From Chimonanthus salicifolius (Eukaryota > Streptophyta > Magnoliopsida > Laurales > Calycanthaceae), in NCBI GenBank assembly GCA_013350335.1, contig CM023532.1:96754786-96818785 (forward strand): a stretch of DNA of 64,000 nt, given 5' to 3'. Position 1 is the first letter of the stretch, and every line of letters begins with the position of its first letter. Under the pieces are notes generated by a model. It had not been told where the DNA came from. It saw only the letters and a list, made by a program, of their open reading frames with translations, and ran no database searches. This document shows, piece after piece, positions 32,821-43,600 of the stretch. The translations under genes and the position numbers were made by a program.

Positions 32821-33015
32821 AGTTTTTTAACCTTGTTGATTTATCTAATTCTCTTTAGAGTTTTAAGTCCTCCTTTTGTGTTCCTCCTATTTTGTATTTT
32901 GTGTGGTCGGCTAAGAGTGTGATAGCGTAGCAAGTCCCACTTTAGGCTGCAGTCAGGCTCACAGGGCAGTAAATCTTTGACGGGTGCTCTTCTTGTCACA
33001 CTCATCCTACAAATT

Positions 33016-33684
33016 ATGGAAAAAACTAAAGGAAAAACAAAACTTTTTAAGAATTGGTTTAAGTCATTTCAGCATCCCTCTAATAGACCTACTTCATCCT
33101 CTTCATCTTACCAGTCTGCCATGTCTAGTTTTCTTCAGTATAGTTTAGCTAAAGATTATGAAAACCCAGAAAAAACAAAAAATTCAGAAGAAATGGTGTA
33201 TGAAAGTTTTGATCAAGCAATTTCCAACTGGAAAATGCCAGCTTTACCCATAACAGAAATATACAGTAATGGGACTTTTGAAGAACAAAATTATTATCAC
33301 ATTAAAACTGTAGAAGAAACTGTTTTTCTTTCTGGAGGAAAACAAACGATAAGACTCCTTGAAAGAAGAATCATTGAACAGACAAAGTCCAAATACAACT
33401 ACCTGTACATTGGATTGATACAGGTAGGAATCAAACCCTTGTTTAGATTAGGATTAAATGCCTCAGTTTGCGTGTATGTCCGTGACCAAAGGCACGATGA
33501 ATTTGATGATTCTCTTTATGCCATGGTTGAATCAAGTTTTTGCCATGGAGCAACTTACTTCAATTGTCTCCCAAATGTTACAGTTGACCTACATGATGAT
33601 GATGTCCTGGACAGTGCGACTTTAGGATTCCAAAGTAAAGGATTAAAAATGAGTCCTAAGAGTAAACCATTTGCCATTATCTAA
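33016..33684 (+). pseudogene. Polyprotein N-terminus: movement protein
   Basis: ATG at 33016 (MEKTKGKTKLFKNWFKSFQH) is chosen because the minus-strand copy starts at the same residue. The first 60 residues are Ser/Lys-rich. The 30K movement-protein core spans about residues 90-205: GGKQTIRLLERR, YIGLIQVGIKPLFRLGLN, the DXR-like VYVRDQRHDEF (154-164), YFNCLPNVTV and DDDVLDSATLGF. This family forms plasmodesmatal tubules and is cleaved from or fused to the polyprotein. The frame ends at 33684 by a frameshift near 33680; the sequel VFYKSMMFVFPMIAYRD is in the next frame. Confidence 0.85.
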
Positions 33685-34463
33685 TTGTGTCTTCTACAAA
33701 TCCATGATGTTTGTCTTTCCCATGATTGCTTACAGAGATATAGTTGAAAAGACCACTGTACTTTTGGAGCAAATTTTAACAACAATGTTTTTTATTCCAA
33801 AAGTTATTAGTTGTGCAGATGTTATTTTACTAGGAAATTGGCAAATAGAAGATGTTACTCCCAGAGAAAATGAAATCATAGATGATTTACAAAGTATTGT
33901 CAAACTACCCAATGGAAATGTTGAAGTCAACTTTAGGAAAAAAAATGGATAGAGCTAGAAAAAGTTTTGCTACCAATACTGAGGGTAGAAGAAGTTTTAA
34001 GCTTGAAGACATTGATGATGATCAAAAGAATAGTGAAAAGGAAGAAATGGAACCAAAGGTATGTAAAAACAAAGAAAGTGGTATCGAACACCCAGTGTAT
34101 AAAAGAACATTATCAGAAAAAACTTATACTCCTAGTGAAAGTGATTTTCTTCAAGGTGCCATAAGAATGATTAGAGTTCCAAAGTCTGAGGTAAATCTAG
34201 TTCAAAAATTTGAGATTGATAAGCCATACCTAAGGAAAAACCTAAAGGAATATCCTTTAAAGGATTGGTTTTTCAAAACCTTCAACTCAGAAGAAAAAGA
34301 TAAAATGAGAGAACTTTGGTATCACCAAATGGAAGATGAAAGAAATATACCTTTCTTTGATTGGTTCATGGAGTATTTCAAAAAAGGAAAAATTAAAGAA
34401 GAGTCTCAAAATCCAAAACAAATTCGAGTCATAGGAAGAACAACTAGAACTTGGAAAGACTGA
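33685..34463 (+). pseudogene. Polyprotein mid region (between MP and CP)
   Basis: Frame 33671-33952 carries FYKSMMFVFPMIAYRD and GNWQIEDVTPRENE. An A-run near 33940 shifts the frame to 33882-34463, which carries GIEHPVYKRTLSEKTYTPSE, LKDWFFKTFNSEEKDKMREL and FFDWFMEYFKKGKIKEE. It ends at TRTWKD by another shift (ACTGATGG). Rich in Lys/Glu, no catalytic motif seen. It is the segment also duplicated and inverted in the 2.88-kb array. Confidence 0.75.
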
Positions 34464-35055
34464 TGGTAAGGAAGTCCATAAAGCTCATCCTCCTTGGAAA
34501 AAACTTGACATTTCCTCTAATAAGGCAGAAACTAGGAAATATGCTTGCCCTGTTAAAGATAGTTCTGTGTTTGAGAAAAAGAGTGAGATAAATGCCCAAG
34601 ATTTAGGCCATAGCCTTGGTAATGTGATAGAACAGAATAATTACACCAATCTTTGCCTTTTAACTATTGGAGAACAAACTGATAGGATTGAAAGAACAAT
34701 CAAATTAAGTCCTGTCCTTAGTCCTACATCTCTAAAAAAAAATACAGAAGAATATGCAGAAGAAACCCCTGAGAATCCTTTTTATATCCCAAGACAATTA
34801 CCTTCAGGAATTATCCTACAAGAAGGACCATTTAAGATGTCGGAAGAAATGAAAAAAGAATTAATTTCCAGAATGGAAAGCCTCAATGTAGGAGGAAAAG
34901 GATTAAGTATCTTAAGTGTTTCAGCCTTTGAGAACATGTTGATAAACCGATTAAAAAAGTGAAACCCTCAAACTGAATTACCACTAACCAAGAATTATTA
35001 CCCTAGACCAACTCCTGTTGATCTACAAATAGAATAAGCCCCCTATACATACGAA
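34464..35055 (+). pseudogene. Polyprotein region leading into the coat protein
   Basis: After the frameshift the reading resumes HPPWKKLDIS, then 34567-34962 gives VIEQNNYTNLCLLTIGEQTD and EEMKKELISRMESLNVGGKG, ending with an in-frame TGA after LINRLKK (Trp codon TGG in the minus copy). The following KNYYPRPTPVDLQIE is ended by TAA near 35036. Resembles the variable region before the capsid domain in caulimovirid polyproteins. Confidence 0.7.
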
Positions 35056-35811
35056 ATGGATATAACCTATTCTGGAAATTCTTTGTATGAATGGAATCTT
35101 GATGGATTAACAGAATATCAAATTATCCAAATGGTTTATAGTATGATGATGTATGCCAATGCCTATAAAGTCAGAGAAAACACTCCAAAAAATATTTTCC
35201 TCATTATAACCACCTCATTAAATGATGTCTTAAGAGGATGGTGGCACTATGGTTTAACAGGAGCTCAAAGAACTGAGATAGAAAATGTTGTTAAAATGGA
35301 TGAATTAGGAAGAATTATATACAAAGACAAAAACACAGGAAGTTTTGTTGATCCCTCCATTAAATTTGAAATTGGTACTAGTCAGACTCCTGAAAATTAT
35401 GAAACACAACCTGATTGTATCAGTGTTTTACTCTTGTGTATCCTAAACGAATTTACAGGAGGAATTGGATTAATCAAGGAGAAAAATAGACAACAACTAC
35501 ATCGTTTAAGGTGTAAAGATTTAGGTGAATTCCGCTGGTATAAAGTTGTTTTCTTATCAAAAGTATACCAGTTGAATGATTGCAATTCTGAGATTTGGAA
35601 AGAAAGGTTTATCTCAGGTTTACCACCCTTGTTTGCTGAAAAAGTGCGGAATGCTCTACGAGAAGAAATGCATATGCATGGTACCATAGATTATAAACCT
35701 TTCGAGCAATTATCCAGAGAAATAACAAAGTTGGTATTAACCTTTGTACTGACCTCAAAATCAGTAGACAAGCTGAAAAGGGAAGAAAATATTCAGGAAA
35801 CAAAGAATTAG
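35056..35811 (+). pseudogene. Coat protein core
   Basis: Frame of 251 codons starting at YSGNSLYEWNLDGLTEYQI, with LLCILNEFTGG, KEKNRQQLHRLRCKDLGEF and WKERFISGLPPLFAEKV. Position directly before a CCHC zinc knuckle and Lys-rich tail identifies it as the caulimovirid capsid domain. The frame is lost near 35790 (KREENIQETKN then stop), while the correct continuation is in another frame. It matches the 40.1-kb fragment almost base for base from about 35690 onward. Confidence 0.75.
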
Positions 35812-36503
35812 GAGATTTTTGTACTCAATTTGGCCTTGACCAAACAACTGAATCCAAAAGAAAGTCGTCTCGTTCAAGATTTAGTCCAGATAGGAGAAAT
35901 AAAACATTGAAAAAATACAAATATAAAGGCAATAAATCTAGGAGAAAATTCAGAGAAAAACCCTATGAAACTTTCATGTTTAAGAGAAAACCCAAAGGCT
36001 ACCCTAGCCAAAAGAAAACAAGAGAAAAGGAACCCACTTGTTACTCATGTGGACAAAAGGGTCATTATTCAAACAAATGTCCCCAGAAGGGAAAATCCTC
36101 TAAGAAGAAGGTTGGAAAAATTACCTATGATGATCCAGAAAAAGAAGTTTTAGAAGAAGAAGAAGCAGATGAATATTACTCCAGTCAACATAATGAAGAA
36201 GAAAATGAATATAATTCCCTTACATCAGATGACAATTCTAGTCAGGAAAATAAACTTCCTCATGTTCAACTTATCAAACAATTTCAAGCTTGTTCTTGTA
36301 TTTCTGATGAAAATGATTCAAGTGATGAATGGTCATTACCATCAGACGATGATATTGGTTTTGGTATCCACATTCGTGTCCTCACAGTCCCTCAAAAGTT
36401 GCTCCTTGAAATGGTTGATAGTGTTCCTAACCTGGAGAAAAAAGTTCAATTTTTAAATCAAAATTCAAAATTAGGGGAGGAAGAGGCAGAAAGTTCAAAT
36501 TGA
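35812..36503 (+). pseudogene. Coat protein C-terminus with CCHC zinc knuckle
   Basis: Frame 35907-36503. Lys/Arg-rich start, then the zinc knuckle CYSCGQKGHYSNKC (C45, C48, H53, C58 of this frame), the RNA-binding signature of reverse-transcribing virus capsids. An acidic Ser/Glu linker follows and then IHIRVLTVPQKLLLEMVDSV. An in-frame TGA (36501-36503) stands where the related fragment at 45.07 kb has a Pro codon. Confidence 0.85.
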
Positions 36504-36893
36504 TCACAAAGAAATGTTAAAATTCTAGGTGAAAATGATGATGAAGATATTCCCTTTTATCCAAAACCACCAAAAGAAAGATTTCACACACCTAGCTATT
36601 CCATTATGGATCTCATGAATAGAGCTGACAAAATCCAAGCGATCAATAAACCGTTAGCTCTCTCAGATCTGCAAAAGAACTAAATGATCAAAAAAAGGGA
36701 ACTCCGAGAATTAAGAATTGAATTAACAAAAAAACAAAATGATTTAGACGAAAGACTTTCTTGGTTAGAAAGCGAAGGTGCTATTGAGAAATATGATGAA
36801 GAAAAAATTGTACAAAGAATTAAAGGAGAAATCAACAGAGTCTCCATTGATGTCATTCCAACAAAATGTGTCTTCCAACAGTAGAGAGTCTAG
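36504..36893 (+). pseudogene. Coiled-coil linker before the protease
   Basis: Reads IPFYPKPPKERFHTPSYSI and MNRADKIQAINKPLALSD, then a frameshift near 36677 into 36684-36884 (KRELRELRIELTKKQND, LDERLSWLESEGAIEKYDEE). The Leu/Glu/Lys heptad pattern predicts a coiled coil. A TAG ends this frame at 36882-36884, at the position of QQW in other copies. Confidence 0.75.
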
Positions 36894-37193
36894 GTGAAAA
36901 TCAAAATTAAAAATTATGAGAAAATAGTGAATGTTGTCATCGATACTGGTGTCGATCTAAACATTATTAGATTAGGCGTGGTTCCGATGGAAACCACAAA
37001 AGAATCAAAACAATTCATATCAGCTGCTAATGGAACCAGTATTACTATTGAAAGAAAAATTCCAAATGTCCATATTTGCTTCAAAGGTGTCTGTATTACT
37101 TCACCTTTTATTGTCTCTACTGATATTGTTGATGAAGTAATTCTTAGGTCCCTTTTTCATTCTTCTAATCCAACCATTCTCAGTAGATACTAA
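36894..37193 (+). pseudogene. Aspartic protease
   Basis: Frame of 99 codons: VNVVIDTGVDLNIIRLG holds the catalytic DTG (D17-T18-G19). Most retroviral-type proteases, and the minus-strand copy (IDTGADLN), have Ala or Ser after DTG; here it is Val. ISAANGTSITIERKIPNVHI matches the flap/second-half region. The family cleaves the polyprotein. The frame breaks near 37150 (LRSLFHSSN). Confidence 0.8.
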
Positions 37194-37484
37194 GGGAATC
37201 TCTATAAGAATAAGAGGTTTGGATATTAATCTTGATTTCAATGATGATCCTTGTGAAACAAAAATCCAGAAGATAAACCAAATCATTGCTAGTAGAGAAA
37301 GTTACATGAAAGATTTGAAAAATGAAATCAAATGTCTAGATTAACAAAGATTTGAATAAAAAAGAATTCAAAGAAAAATTGGAAAATTTTACAAAACAGC
37401 TTGAAGACGAATGCTGTTCTGATTTACCATTTGCGTTTTGGAATAGAAAAAGGCACATGGTAAGTTTATCATATATTAAAGGAT
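37194..37484 (+). pseudogene. Protease-RT linker, frameshifted
   Basis: Short frames only. 37352-37582 includes LEDECCSDLPFAFWNRKRHM, which is the sequence preceding RT in the minus-strand copy. The RT frame proper is entered by a shift near 37480. Confidence 0.6.
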
Positions 37485-38783
37485 TTGAAGAAAAGGATAT
37501 CTCAGATGGATGCAAATCATTTAAACCTCTGTCAAGAAGAAATCACCGATTTACTAAAGAAAAAGTTAATCAGAAAAAGTAAATCCCCTTGGAGCTGTAC
37601 AACATTTTATGTCGGAAAAGTTGCTGAGATAGAAAGACGAGTCACAAGATTAGTAATCAATTATAAGCCTTTAAACAAGGTTTTACAACCTATCAGGTAT
37701 CCTTTACCTAATACCCAAGACTTGTTGAGCAGGCTAAACAATGCCAAAATATTCTCAATGTTTGATTTAAAATCAGGATTTTGGCAAATCCAAAGTAAGG
37801 AAGATAATAGGTACAAGACTTGCTTCACCGTACCTGTGGGACATCATGAGTGGAATGTTATGCCATTTGGATTAAAAAATGCCCCTTCTGAATTTCAAAA
37901 CATCATGAATAACATATTTTCATCATATACCCAGTTTGCGATTGTATACATTGATGATATTCTAATTTTTCCCGAATCTGTTGCACAACACTGGAAACAT
38001 TTGGGTATATTTAAAAGAATCATAAAAGAAAATGGTCTAGTTTTATCTAAACGAAAAATGAGTTTATTCCAACAAAAAGTCAGATTTCTTGGTTTTGAAA
38101 TTCAAAATGGAAAAATAACTCCTACTAATAGAGTTATATAGTTTGCTGACAAATTCCTAGACGAAATCCAGGATAAAAATATGTTGCAAAGATTTCTTGG
38201 ATACCTAAATTATGTCGCTTTTTTCTATCAAGATTTGGCGAAAGATAGGAAACTTCTCCAAGAAAGACTAAAGAAAAGTCCTAAAGATTGGACTGAGAAC
38301 CATACTAAAGCTATCCAAAAGATCAAAGAAAGAGTAAAAAATCTCCCTTGTAGATGCTTATCTGATCCTGAAGCTTTTAAAATAGTCCAAATTGACGCTT
38401 CAAATCTTGGTTATGGTGGAATCCTTTTACAACGTAGAAATGATTCAGAAGATGAATTGGTTCGATTCAATTCTGGATTATGTAATGATGCCCAGAAGAA
38501 ATATTCCACAATAAAAAAGGAAGTTCTTGCTATAGTTCTTTGTGTAAATAAATTCCAACATGATCTGTTAAAAAAAGAATTTCTTATAAAAGTCGATGCT
38601 AAGTCAGCAAAAGAAATTTTAGAAAAAGACGTCAAAAATCCTATCTCAAAGCAATTTTTGGCTAGATGGCAAGCCATTTTATCTGTATTTAAATTCAAAA
38701 TTGAATTTATTAATGGAAGTACTAATTCTCCCCCTGACTTTTTTACTAGAGAATTTCTTCAGGGAAGAATAAATGGCAAGTAG
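37485..38783 (+). pseudogene. Reverse transcriptase - RNase H, one in-frame stop
   Basis: The frame is open from 37485 to 38783 except for a TAG at 38139-38141. RT motifs in order: LVINYKPLN, FDLKSGFWQI, MPFGLKNAPSEFQ, the catalytic YIDD box and LGFEIQNGKI. RNase H follows with IVQIDASNLGYGG (first Asp), YSTIKKEVLAIV (Glu) and VDAKSAKE (Asp). This enzyme copies the pararetroviral RNA into DNA primed by host tRNA. It ends GRINGK at TAG 38781-38783, which overlaps the start of ORF2 (ATG 38773) by 11 bases. Confidence 0.9.
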
Positions 38784-40085
38784 TTCTTCCCCGCTCAACC
38801 AGAAGAAAGGAAAGGAGAAAATGACATCGCAGGAAGAAAGCCAAAAGGTTTTTACACCATCTAAAGATTCTAGCCAGTCAGAATTATATCTTTACACTGG
38901 TTATAGAGTATTTGTTACATCAGACTGTCTTATGGAAGAAAGGTCTGTAGAAGATAATGTGCACTTCCTCTTTGGAAAAGGTCTTCATTATTATTCTCTT
39001 AATAAGAAGAAAACTAGAGAATGGTATCTTATATTTTGCACCAAACGAAAAGTGTCCTCATTTTCCACAACAAAAACCCGAATGGTATCATCACTTATTG
39101 AAAATTTACCATTCTTAAAATCCTTACTGAAGAAGATTGGGATGGTCCCTTATACATGACTCGTTCAGTTCAGCTTTATAATTCCACCGATCATTTCAAT
39201 TATTGGGATTATATGGATGCATGGAAATTTGCTTTATTGTGGCAAAACCGCCAATATAGCCATTCTTGGTTCATCAGTTTTAAAGAAGAAAGTCCTAATG
39301 TTGTTCCTATTCACCGCAATTTCCCTTCATGGTTCTTATTTGGATGGTGGACCCATTTTGGTGCTTCTCAAAAAATTCTTCCTGATAATTTCCGTTACCT
39401 ATTTATTAAAATTTGCCAGGTTGAAGAAAAGGTTCCTTATGAAGTTTTTAATGTTTCTCGTTTCTTTGCAAAATTCCATATCCCTTATGTTCTCCAATGG
39501 AAATTTGAAGTTAAGAAAGATTCATATGGTCTTCAATCTCTCTACTAGACTACTTACCAAAATTGGTGGCCAAAAATTGAGAATGACACGTATGAGAGAA
39601 TTTTGAATCAAATCTCTCCTCCTGAAAAAATCCATAAGCCAATTACAGATGAAAAGGCCCACAAGAATAAAATGCTCATGGCTGATCTTTCGGCCAAGAA
39701 AATTGCTAAAGAAATTGCTTGAGAAAGATCTCTCGAGCCCATGGATGTTCTTGTTGAATCTGTTAATTTTGAAGAAAAGATTAAACAAATTTTAGAAGAG
39801 TATCTTTCTAAGAAGAAAGAAGGTTTGCATGATTGGGATAGTAATCATGACCCTGACGAAAAAATTGATGACGAAGATGTGTCTCTTGAAAAGCTTAATC
39901 CTCGTTGGGATCCTGATTCTTGTGTGAATCCTGATGGTTCTGTCACTGAATTTCTCAGAGGTGGAAAATTTTGGTATACTTCTCCTTCAACTAAAGATGA
40001 TAAAGAAAAGGAATCTATGCTAGCTGAGCTGTTCTGCAAGAATTTCACAAAAGCCAAAAAATTGATGAAAAAGAATATGCAATGA
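38773..40085 (+). pseudogene. ORF2: second viral protein, function unknown
   Basis: ATG 38773 overlaps the end of the RT-RH frame (ATGGCAAGTAG). The N-terminus is Ser/Lys-rich (MASSSSPLNQKKGKEK), then YTGYRVFVTSDCLMEERSVE. A 1-base loss near 39025 shifts the frame; the correct continuation runs 39156-40085 with TAG at 39546-39548 and TGA at about 39720. Conserved blocks are YNSTDHFNYWDYMDAWKFAL, FPSWFLFGWWTHFGASQKIL, VSRFFAKFHIPYVLQW and the acidic FEEKIKQILEEYLSKKK tail ending LMKKNMQ. About 430 codons if intact. Three copies keep the same blocks, so it was a real gene. A second ORF after the polyprotein is a feature described for florendoviruses. Confidence 0.75.
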
Positions 40086-40103
40086 AGATCTTGTCAGCCA
40101 ATT

Positions 40104-40114
40104 TGGTATCAGAG
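40104..40114 (+). promoter_or_regulatory. Putative tRNA-Met primer-binding site
   Basis: TGGTATCAGAG matches the caulimovirid minus-strand primer site TGGTATCAGAGC, complementary to initiator tRNA-Met, at 11 of 12 bases. It lies 18 bases after the ORF2 stop, where the genome would continue to its intergenic region. Directly after it the sequence switches to coat-protein coding (ATTATAAAGCC), so the match sits exactly at a recombination junction. Confidence 0.5.
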
Positions 40115-40689
40115 ATTATAAAGCCTTGACCTTTGGAGGAATTATTCAAAGAATTAACAAAGTTGGTATTAACGTTTGTACAGACCTCAAAATCAGTAGA
40201 CAAGCTGAAAAGGCAAGAAAATATTCAAGAAACAAAGAATTAGGAGATTTTTGTTTTCAATTTGGCCTTGACCAAACAGCTGAATCCAAAAGAAAGCCAT
40301 CTCGTTCAAGATTTAGTCCAGATAGGAGAAAATTCAGAGAAAAACCCCATGAAACTTTCATGTTTAAGGGAAAACACAAAGGCTACCCTAGCCGAAAGAA
40401 AACAAGAGAAAAGGAACCCACTTGTTACTCATGTGGACAAAATGGTCATTATTCAAACAAATGTCCCCAAAAGGGAAAATCCTCTAAGAAGAAGGTTGGA
40501 AATATTACCTATGGAGCAGATGAATATTACTCCAGTCAACATAATGAAGAAGAAAATGAATATAATTCCCTTACATAATATGACAATTCTAGTCAGGAAA
40601 ATAAACTTCCTCATGTACAACTTATCAAACAATTTCAGGCTTGTTTTTGTATTTTTGATTAAAATGATTCAAGTGATGAATGGTCATTA
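40115..40689 (+). pseudogene. EPRV fragment (lineage alpha): CP and zinc knuckle, left of LTR C
   Basis: Reads LTFGGIIQRINKVGINVCTD, then a Lys/Arg-rich stretch and the zinc knuckle CYSCGQNGHYSNKC, then the acidic linker. It lacks about 20 codons present at 35.9 kb between SPDRR and KFREKP, and another short acidic segment after VGNITY. In-frame stops at LT-TAA (near 40576) and FD-TAA (near 40660). It stops at GAATGGTCATTA, where LTR C is inserted. Confidence 0.85.
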
Positions 40690-43600
40690 TGTAACGCCCC
40701 GCCCTTTTTCACTCGCTTCTTCCCGTAAATCAGAGTCTATTTTTTTTTATAACAAAGCAGAGCGATAGAGAGCGGGACGTCACGACGCAAGCTAAGTCCG
40801 AACTTCTAAAGTCCGACCCTTAACTTGCCAACCCTATGTGTGCATGGACTCAGTCCATGAAAACGGTTCACACATAGCAATATAAACATGTGGAATAAAA
40901 ATCATAACATGCGGAAACATAATAGAACACAGTTCTATTCCATTCATATAGCAAAGTGCGTCAAGTCCTTAATCATTATTATCATGACGCAATTATCCAA
41001 TAAAACATCCAACCATAGCAAATTCATCTAAGTTATTACAATCCGAATTCTAGATACTCAAAATACAAGCCCATGAGTATCTTAAACAAAATATAAAGTA
41101 AATCATCCAAGCTCCTATGCTTGGTCCGTTTCACGTTCATCGTTCCCCTCGTTTCCTGTATCATCCACTAAGGTAGAAGTAGGGCGTTAGAACAAACACG
41201 CCCAATAGGTATTCCAATTAGAGTTAACACATGGGCTATAGCAAAAATTCAGATATAATATATATCAAAACCAGTTATAATAAATCATCCCATACTTATA
41301 AAGCATCGCATCCAAAATAGTGTATGATAATAGAGGTCCAATCATACCGATAAAAACTAGAAACCTTGCATGATAATAAATATCATAATCATGCCGAATC
41401 AATGCCATGCCATGCTATCATATGCAATGAGTCCCACCCATCACAAAACATCCTCTTGATGGAAAACTCCTCATCAAGGTATCCCCACGATTCTATTACG
41501 GACGTCCCGACGGAGTGTGGATCTCCGGTTACATTTCATACACAGTATCCTCTTGATGGAATTCTCATCATCAAGGTATCCCCCCACGAGTGTTTTACGG
41601 ACGCCCCGACAGAGTGTGGGTCCCCGGTTACCTGTTCATCCCTCTCATATCATGCATGAAATGCAAATGCCAACATGCTATGTAGAAATACAAATCATAG
41701 CATTTAAAACTAACATTTAAACCACATGCTATTTTATCATATAAACATAGCATTTAAAATCACAATTTGAAACATATCCTTTGCAACTTATATTCATGAA
41801 AAATAAGATAAAACAATGCACATAAGCCCATGGTTTCAAAGAGGTGGAATCTTACCAAAGACCGCTAACGTGTTCTTGCGTCTTTCGTCCGGTAACCGCT
41901 CACGATCGTAAACACCCTGTAAGGTCCCGTTACCTTATAATATAAAATCAAGCAAAACCAAATCCCACTTGATTTACAATAATGTTTAAGTCCATAAACA
42001 CAATAATCATGGGGTTCGGCCATACACCATGGCCGAATCCATGGTTTATCATTTTCAGCCGATATTACCAAATTATCATTGGTCTAATCTTTAGTTAATA
42101 TTTCTTTTTAATAAACCAAACATAGTCCCTATGTCCACCAAACATTCTCCATGGGGTTCGGCTATACACCATGGCCGAACCCATGGTCCATTATTTTTAC
42201 TTAATTACCAAAATGCCATTATACCTAATAACATGACCAATTACATAAACCATGAACGTAGGTCTATATGTAATTAAATCCCTCATTACCTTAAACATGC
42301 ATAATCACTCTAAGTGTCCTTAAAATATTCCAACACATGGTCCATCAAATAATTCATGGGGTTCGGCCATACACCATGGCCGAACCCTATATCCATTATT
42401 TTGACCTATTTACAATCTTGCAATTTCTTCCAACAACTTAGGCTTAGGTTCCAACACATAGGTCCATTTATTTATTTTAAACATTCATAACACTCCCAAA
42501 TAACCCTTTAAAATAATTCATAACTGATTCCATCAACTTATGTTTGAGTTTCAAAACATAGTTCCATTAATTCTATGTAATTACCATATTGTCATCCAAG
42601 GCTATAATTCCATTATTCTCACCCTTCATCCCTTGGTTTGGTGAACCATTCATTAAAATTATGCAAAGACCCAAACATGGCCCATTAACAAGTTCATGGG
42701 GTTTGGCCATACACCATAGCCGAACTCTTGATGTTTCTTTTCCAACTTTTCTTTTCAATGGTTCACCAACTTAGGTCCATAAACCATAACCTATACTTGC
42801 ATCCTCCCTTTAAAATACACATAAACATAAACCCATGAAATTTGTTCATGGGGTTTCGGCCATACACATGGCCGAACCCATGATGTCTAAGTCCCAATTA
42901 TTTTCATTGCAACCATTATTAGAAAATCCATAATTAACAAGTCCATAATTAGATAGTTTCCAAATTTATCATGCATCCTTCCATAATTAGATAGTTTCCA
43001 ACTTAATCATCAATCCTTCCATAATTAGAAGGTTTCCAATTTAATCTCCACCTTCCAAAAACAATCCATTCCTTCCATTCTTGGATCCTTTCTAAATTAA
43101 TATCCAACTCCATAATTAGAAAGTTTCCAAACTGAGCATCCATCATTCCATAAAATTAATTAAACTCTAACAACCATACTAAAACAACTCCATGGGGTTC
43201 GGCTATACACCATGGCCAAACCCTATGGTTCACAATCCTCCTTCTACAAATTATTAAACATTGATCTTACATTTAATCCATTAAAATCCAATAAGGCGCA
43301 TTCAATTTATTCATGATTCTTATCCATTTAATCCTTTCAAAAATCATATAACATTAACATCAACTCTTATTTAAAATTAACCAATGACCTTTCATGGGGT
43401 TCGGCCATACACCATGGTCGAACCCTATGGTTCATCCATGATCATCTCCATGTAAACCTTTTAAGATATGAATAATCTTCCATGGAGTTCAACCTCCAAA
43501 AACCCATAAATCAAACCATGTCTTTCCATAGTTTCCATCTTTCAAACTTTAATTAAATTACCATAGTCCTTCCATATTTTTTCATCAAACGGTTCATAAT

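Larger units (their letters stand above)
31724..40103 (+). mobile_element. Near full-length endogenous pararetrovirus, lineage alpha
   Basis: Order: promoter, leader, ORF0, movement protein, mid-polyprotein, coat protein, zinc knuckle, coiled coil, protease, RT, RNase H, ORF2. This is the caulimovirid gene set; no integrase is present, so integration was not self-catalysed. Frames are broken by at least eight stops or frameshifts (near 32407, 33682, 33940, 34450, 34960, 35030, 36501, 36677, 37193, 38139, 39025, 39546, 39720), so it is a decayed copy. Confidence 0.9.

Noticed and set aside
31724..40103. Possibility that the EPRV is an intact, activatable virus
   Set aside because: Multiple stops and frameshifts in nearly every domain; the same is true of the minus-strand copy.
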